Positions 39,448 to 42,716 of a stretch of DNA of 42,716 bases are shown here, piece after piece; the first letter of the stretch is position 1, and each line of letters opens with the position of its first letter. The notes under the pieces were generated by a model. The model saw nothing but the letters and a program-made list of their open reading frames with translations. It did not search any database and was not told the DNA's origin. The stretch spans positions 1-42,716 of the forward strand of contig SVMK01000009.1 in assembly GCA_015067465.1 (NCBI GenBank). Direction: 5' to 3'. The translations under genes and the position numbers were made by a program. Source of the DNA: Oscillospiraceae bacterium. Its GTDB lineage: Bacteria > Bacillota > Clostridia > Oscillospirales > Oscillospiraceae.

Positions 39448-40662
39448 ATGGAGCGACCCTTTACAAAAATTATCATTACGCCGAAAGGCGAGCGCAAGCT
39501 GCGCGGCGGCCACCCGTGGGTGTTTGACGCGGAAGTGAGCGAGGTTTGCGGCGGATACGAAAACGGCGATATTGTTGACGTTTATTCGCAGAAAAATCGC
39601 TATCTCGGCTCCGGCTTTATCAACGACAACTCCAAAATCCGCGTTCGTCTGATTTCGCGCAATGCAAACGATCGCTTTGACGCTGCCTTCTGGCGGCGCG
39701 CGCTGAAATATGCCGTCGATTATCGCCGCAGCGTGATGGGCGAGGAGGATTTTGCCTGCTGCCGCCTGATTTTCGGCGAAGCGGACCGATTTCCCGGTCT
39801 GACTGTGGACCGATTCGGCAGCGTGCTTGTCACCGAAACGCTTTCGCTCGGTATTGAGCGGCGCAAGAATGAAATCTTCCCCGCACTGGTTGATGTTTTG
39901 CGTGAGTGCGGCGCGGAGATCACCGCCGTTTATGAGCGCAACGATGCTGCCATCCGCCTGAAAGAGGGTCTGGAGCAGAACAAGGGATTTTTTATGGGCG
40001 AGGGCAGCGGACATGTTGAAATTTGTGAAAACGGCATCTACTACGATGCGGATTATGTAAACGGGCAGAAGACTGGTTTTTTCCTTGACCAGAAATACAA
40101 CCGCATGGCTGTTCGCCGCATCGCAGCGGGCAGGCACGTGCTGGATTGCTTTACCCACACCGGCTCGTTCGGCTTCAATGCCGTGATGGGCGGCGCTGCA
40201 CATGTGACGAGCGTGGATATCTCGGCAGACGCGATTGCCCAAACGGAGAAAAACGCGCTGCGTAACGGCTTCGCGGACAAAATGGATTTTGTCTGCGCCA
40301 ATGTGTTTGAACTGCTGACGGATATGGCAGCGCGCGGCGCGAAGGCGGAATACGACTTTATCATTCTCGATCCGCCGGCTTTTACAAAATCCAGTGCTAC
40401 CGTGAAAAATGCCTACCGCGGCTATAAGGAGATCAATCTGAAGGCCATGAAGCTGCTGCCCCGCGGCGGCTATCTCGCAACCTGTTCGTGTTCGCATTTT
40501 ATGACGGATGAAATGTTTCGCGAAATGCTGCGCGACGCGGCGGCGGACGCGGAGGTTTCGCTGCGGCAGATTGCGGCGCGGCAGCAGGGACCGGATCATC
40601 CGATCCTGTGGAATGTTCCGGAAACCGATTACCTGAAGTTTTATATTTTCCAGGTGGTGTGA
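39448..40662 (+). CDS. class I SAM-dependent rRNA methyltransferase (RlmI/RlmK family)
   Basis: A 404-residue enzyme with an N-terminal PUA domain (RKLRGGHPWVFDAEV, DVYSQKNRYLGSGFIN), a central EEHEH-like domain with DRFPGLTVDRFG, and a C-terminal Rossmann methyltransferase (QKTGFFLDQKYNR, VLDCFTHTGSFGFNA, ILDPPAFTKS, CSCSHFM). This order is that of RlmI, which forms m5C in 23S rRNA, and of RlmK-type m7G enzymes; which one cannot be decided here. The start was set at 39448 behind GGAGG; the track's 39385 lies in the promoter. The next methyltransferase begins 5 bases after the stop. Confidence 0.93.
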   Translation: MERPFTKIIITPKGERKLRGGHPWVFDAEVSEVCGGYENGDIVDVYSQKNRYLGSGFINDNSKIRVRLISRNANDRFDAAFWRRALKYAVDYRRSVMGEEDFACCRLIFGEADRFPGLTVDRFGSVLVTETLSLGIERRKNEIFPALVDVLRECGAEITAVYERNDAAIRLKEGLEQNKGFFMGEGSGHVEICENGIYYDADYVNGQKTGFFLDQKYNRMAVRRIAAGRHVLDCFTHTGSFGFNAVMGGAAHVTSVDISADAIAQTEKNALRNGFADKMDFVCANVFELLTDMAARGAKAEYDFIILDPPAFTKSSATVKNAYRGYKEINLKAMKLLPRGGYLATCSCSHFMTDEMFREMLRDAAADAEVSLRQIAARQQGPDHPILWNVPETDYLKFYIFQVV

Positions 40663-40667
40663 ACGCT

Positions 40668-41489
40668 ATGCTGAATCTGACCTGCCCTGTTTGCGGCGGC
40701 GAGCTGATGCGCGCCGAGCGGACGCTCCGCTGCGCGAAGGGACATTGTTACGATATTGCAAAACAAAATTATGTAAACTTGAGGATGCGCAGCCAGTCGT
40801 CGAAAAAGCGCCACGGCGACGATCAGCTCATGGTGCGTGCGCGGCAGCGCTTTCTGGACGCGGGCTGGTATGCGCCGCTGCGCGACGCGCTTTGTGCGCT
40901 GGCTGCGGAGTATGCCGGGGGCGGTGAGCTTCTGGATGCCGGCTGCGGCGAGGGATACTATACCTCGGCGGTGCGCGCGGCGCTGACTGCGGCGGGGAAA
41001 GACGGCGATGCGGTCGGCATTGATATTTCCCGCACGGCGCTGATTGCTGCGGCGAAGCGCGACACCTCGCTCAAACTGGCGGTTGCCGGCGTGAACGCGC
41101 TGCCGGTGCCGGATGCGTCGGCGGACGTGGTGCTGAACATTTTTGCGCCGAACGACGATGCGGAGTTTGCGCGCGTTTTGCGCCCTGGCGGGCTGCTGCT
41201 GAAAGCCGTGCCGCTGGAGCGGCATTTATTCGGACTGAAAGCGGCGGTTTACGACAAGCCCTATCTCAATCCCGCGCCGGACTATGCACCGGAGGGCTTC
41301 GCGCTGCTGGAACGCCGCGATGTTGTCGGGGAAATTACGGTTGCGCCGCAGGAGATGATCGAGGCGCTGTTTATGATGACGCCCTACTACTACAAAACGG
41401 GCGCTGCCGACCAGGCCAAACTGCGCGAGCTGCGCAGCCTTACAACGGAGATTGCCTTTGGCGTGCTGGCCTTCCGGCGCGACAAATAG
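40668..41489 (+). CDS. rlmA: 23S rRNA (guanine-N1)-methyltransferase RlmA-like
   Basis: A 273-residue RlmA/RrmA-type enzyme. The N-terminal zinc ribbon CPVCGGEL...CAKGHCYD (four ligands from Cys/His) is followed by DIAKQNYVNLR, the typical RlmA segment. SAM-binding LDAGCGEGYYTSAV and the IFAPNDDAEFARVLRPGG loop come next. The family methylates N1 of a guanine in helix 35 of 23S rRNA (G745 or G748), linked in some bacteria to macrolide or viomycin response. The start was set at 40668, behind an AGGTGG within the upstream gene's end. Cotranscription with the rlmI-like gene is likely. Confidence 0.9.
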   Translation: MLNLTCPVCGGELMRAERTLRCAKGHCYDIAKQNYVNLRMRSQSSKKRHGDDQLMVRARQRFLDAGWYAPLRDALCALAAEYAGGGELLDAGCGEGYYTSAVRAALTAAGKDGDAVGIDISRTALIAAAKRDTSLKLAVAGVNALPVPDASADVVLNIFAPNDDAEFARVLRPGGLLLKAVPLERHLFGLKAAVYDKPYLNPAPDYAPEGFALLERRDVVGEITVAPQEMIEALFMMTPYYYKTGAADQAKLRELRSLTTEIAFGVLAFRRDK

Positions 41490-41492
41490 ACC

Positions 41493-41521
41493 TTGCTTTT
41501 TTCGGCACGCTCGGGTAAAAT
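41493..41521 (+). promoter_or_regulatory. possible promoter of the tRNA gene
   Basis: TTGCTT (41493-41498), 17-bp spacer, TAAAAT (41516-41521), about 65 bases before the tRNA. The -35 is weak. Confidence 0.4.
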
Positions 41522-41522
41522 A

Positions 41523-41550
41523 GCATGGCGCAGCCGCGGCTGCGCCATGC
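41523..41550. terminator. strong hairpin downstream of the rlmA-like gene
   Basis: A 12-bp perfect stem GCATGGCGCAGC/GCTGCGCCATGC with a 4-base loop. Only a short T stretch (GTTTGCC) follows, so it is a terminator-like element of uncertain efficiency. Confidence 0.5.
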
Positions 41551-41587
41551 GTTTGCCCGCAGCGGCGAACACAAAAAAACTGCATAG

Positions 41588-41664
41588 GCCCACGTAGCTC
41601 AGCCGGATAGAGCGGCCGCCTCCTAAGCGGCAGGCCAGAGGTTCGAATCCTCCCGTGGGTGCCA
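41588..41664 (+). tRNA. tRNA-Arg (anticodon CCU)
   Basis: A 77-base cloverleaf. Acceptor GCCCACG pairs with CGTGGGT (first pair G-U), D arm GCTC/GAGC, anticodon stem GCCGC/GCGGC with loop CTCCTAA, so anticodon CCT reading AGG. The variable loop is AGGCC and the T loop TTCGAAT, with one A-C mismatch at the outer T-stem pair. The discriminator is G and CCA is encoded in the gene. A terminator-like hairpin follows. Confidence 0.95.
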
Positions 41665-41665
41665 T

Positions 41666-41700
41666 CGGAGCAAGCGACGCAAAGCTTGCTCCGCTTTGCT
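41666..41700 (+). terminator. terminator-like hairpin after tRNA-Arg
   Basis: CGGAGCAAGC pairs with GCTTGCTCCG over an 8-base loop, directly after the tRNA and followed by a T-containing tail (CTTTGCTTT). Confidence 0.7.
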
Positions 41701-41702
41701 TT

Positions 41703-41872
41703 ATACGGCGGACAGGGCTGCGCGGACTGTGAAGTGATTTCCGCGGGATTTTTACTGCCGCGCCGTGCGGATTTTTGCGGAGAAAATGCGGAACAGGACC
41801 GGGTTTTGTGCAAAACTTCCGCAAAAATGCGTTTTTGCCGGCAGAAAACGGCAGAACGACAAGCGGAAACTC
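41703..41872. other. non-coding gap with three consecutive hairpins
   Basis: Between the tRNA terminator and the typA promoter. Three short hairpins follow one another: GTTTT/AAAAC (41803-41816), GCAAAAA/TTTTTGC (41821-41838) and GCCG/CGGC (41837-41852). The plus-strand 76-aa ORF here lacks a ribosome site and I do not regard it as a gene. Confidence 0.4.
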
Positions 41873-41901
41873 TTGCCAACAGGCAATGAGGATGCTATAA
41901 T
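41873..41901 (+). promoter_or_regulatory. promoter of typA
   Basis: TTGCCA (41873-41878), 17-bp spacer, TATAAT (41896-41901) with extended TG. It lies about 60 bases before the TTG start. Confidence 0.88.
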
Positions 41902-41962
41902 TACCTTTCGTGAAAAATACCGAATGCGGCGGATGCCGCTGCAAGAGAAAGGGTTTGATCCT

Positions 41963-42716
41963 TTGAAAAATATCAGAAATGTTGCGATTATTGCCCACGT
42001 TGACCACGGCAAGACCACGTTGGTTGACGAGATGCTGAAGCAGGGCGGCGTTTACCGCGAAAATCAGGAAACGGTTGATCGCGTGATGGACTCCGGCGAC
42101 CTCGAACGTGAGCGCGGCATCACCATCATGGCAAAAAACACCGCCGTGACTTACAAAGACGCAAAAATCAACATTGTGGACACGCCGGGCCACGCCGACT
42201 TCGGCGGCGAAGTGGAGCGCATCCTCAAGATGGTCAACGGCGTTATTCTGCTCGTTGACGCTGCCGAGGGCCCCATGCCGCAAACCCGCTTTGTGCTGTC
42301 CCGTGCGCTGGAGCTGGGCCATCGCGTGATCGTTGTTGTCAACAAGATCGACCGTCCCGACCAGCGCATCCACGAAGTTGTGGACGAGGTTCTGGAACTG
42401 CTGATGGATCTGGACGCCACCGACGAGCAGCTGGACAGCCCCATGCTGTTTTGCTCCGGCAGACAGGGTACGGCAAGCTATTCCCCCGAAACTGCGGGCA
42501 CCGACCTGATTCCGCTGTTCGACACGATTATGGACTATATCCCCGCGCCCGAGCAGAACACCGAGCCGCCGTTTCAGATGCTTGTGTCCGCCATCGACTA
42601 CAACGAGTATGTCGGGCGCATTGCGATCGGCCGTATTGAGCGCGGCATGATCCGCCAGAACGACGAGATCGAAGTTTGCAACTATCACGACACCGACTCC
42701 GCACCGCAGAAAGCGA
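41963..42716 (+). CDS. typA: ribosome-binding GTPase TypA/BipA (partial, 3' end beyond window)
   Basis: The first 251 codons of TypA/BipA, a translational GTPase related to EF-G that acts on the 50S subunit in ribosome assembly and stress adaptation. G1 AHVDHGKTT, the switch region ERERGITI, G3 [11 protein letters not shown] and G4 NKIDR are all intact, and domain II begins at [13 protein letters not shown]. The start is read as TTG 41963, giving [16 protein letters not shown] as in other TypA proteins, with GAGAAAGGG about 9 bases upstream. In-frame ATGs at 41924 and 41933 would add 10-13 residues but have no ribosome site. The ORF track missed the gene because it has no stop in the window. 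Confidence 0.96.
   Translation, partial: MKNIRNVAIIAHVDHGKTTLVDEMLKQGGVYRENQETVDRVMDSGDLERERGITIMAKNTAVTYKDAKINIVDTPGHADFGGEVERILKMVNGVILLVDAAEGPMPQTRFVLSRALELGHRVIVVVNKIDRPDQRIHEVVDEVLELLMDLDATDEQLDSPMLFCSGRQGTASYSPETAGTDLIPLFDTIMDYIPAPEQNTEPPFQMLVSAIDYNEYVGRIAIGRIERGMIRQNDEIEVCNYHDTDSAPQKA

Noticed and set aside
41390-42688. 432-aa minus-strand ORF over tRNA-Arg and typA
   Set aside because: It runs through a tRNA gene and opposite the conserved typA frame, so it is a shadow.

Overview
The window looks like a chromosomal segment of a Gram-positive, gut-type clostridial bacterium (Bacillota, probably Oscillospirales; inferred, not proven). Reasons: strong GGAGG-type ribosome sites, several TTG starts, lipoproteins with an LCAC-type lipobox, YesM/YesN two-component proteins, TrpX-type and YtfQ-type ABC importers, and genes of fairly high G+C. 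I see no rRNA, CRISPR array, insertion sequence, phage or plasmid gene. Most long entries of the ORF track are antisense shadows of real genes. Where a consensus promoter or a Shine-Dalgarno site decided the issue, I moved the start from the track's longest-ORF start.

Layout. 1-3.9 kb: AT-rich leader, then an old-yellow-enzyme Fe-S flavoprotein and an FAD_binding_2 oxidoreductase. 4.0-5.4 kb: one reading frame joining a PAP2-type phosphatase to a CDP-alcohol phosphatidyltransferase. 5.4-9.5 kb (minus): MarR regulator, iron alcohol dehydrogenase, aldehyde dehydrogenase and DegV. 9.6-10.8 kb: ECF sigma factor with a membrane anti-sigma-like partner. 10.9-14.5 kb: TetR regulator divergent from a class I fumarase (two subunits) plus malic enzyme, a fumarate-malate-pyruvate route. 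14.6-17.8 kb: TrpX-type ABC importer behind a 36-codon Phe/Tyr-rich leader ORF and an intrinsic terminator, a probable attenuator. 17.9-24.0 kb (minus): chemoreceptor with a sigma-28-like promoter, a 7TM/PAS/HD-GYP/REC/GGDEF protein, and a NifX-like protein with a His/Cys tail. 24.1-26.7 kb: cell-wall hydrolase, a pseudouridine synthase with a probably leaderless mRNA, and a TrmA/RumA-type methyltransferase. 26.7-35.9 kb (minus): a YtfQRT-YjfF-like sugar importer, and upstream of it an AraC-type response regulator, a YesM-type kinase and a second YtfQ-like lipoprotein. 35.9-42.7 kb: NUDIX hydrolase, RluA-type synthase, TrmO; aldo-keto reductase (minus); two rRNA methyltransferases; tRNA-Arg(CCU); and the start of typA.

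The most interesting system is the three-component sensor (binding protein, kinase, regulator) beside the importer it probably controls. Between them lie two identical 18-bp sites exactly 21 bp apart, just upstream of the importer promoter. The sensor lipoprotein keeps the classical YtfQ-type motifs while the transport lipoprotein has drifted. Next are the aromatic-rich attenuator of the TrpX-type operon, the PAP2-phosphatidyltransferase fusion with an internal ribosome site, the sigma-28-like chemoreceptor promoter and the leaderless pseudouridine synthase.
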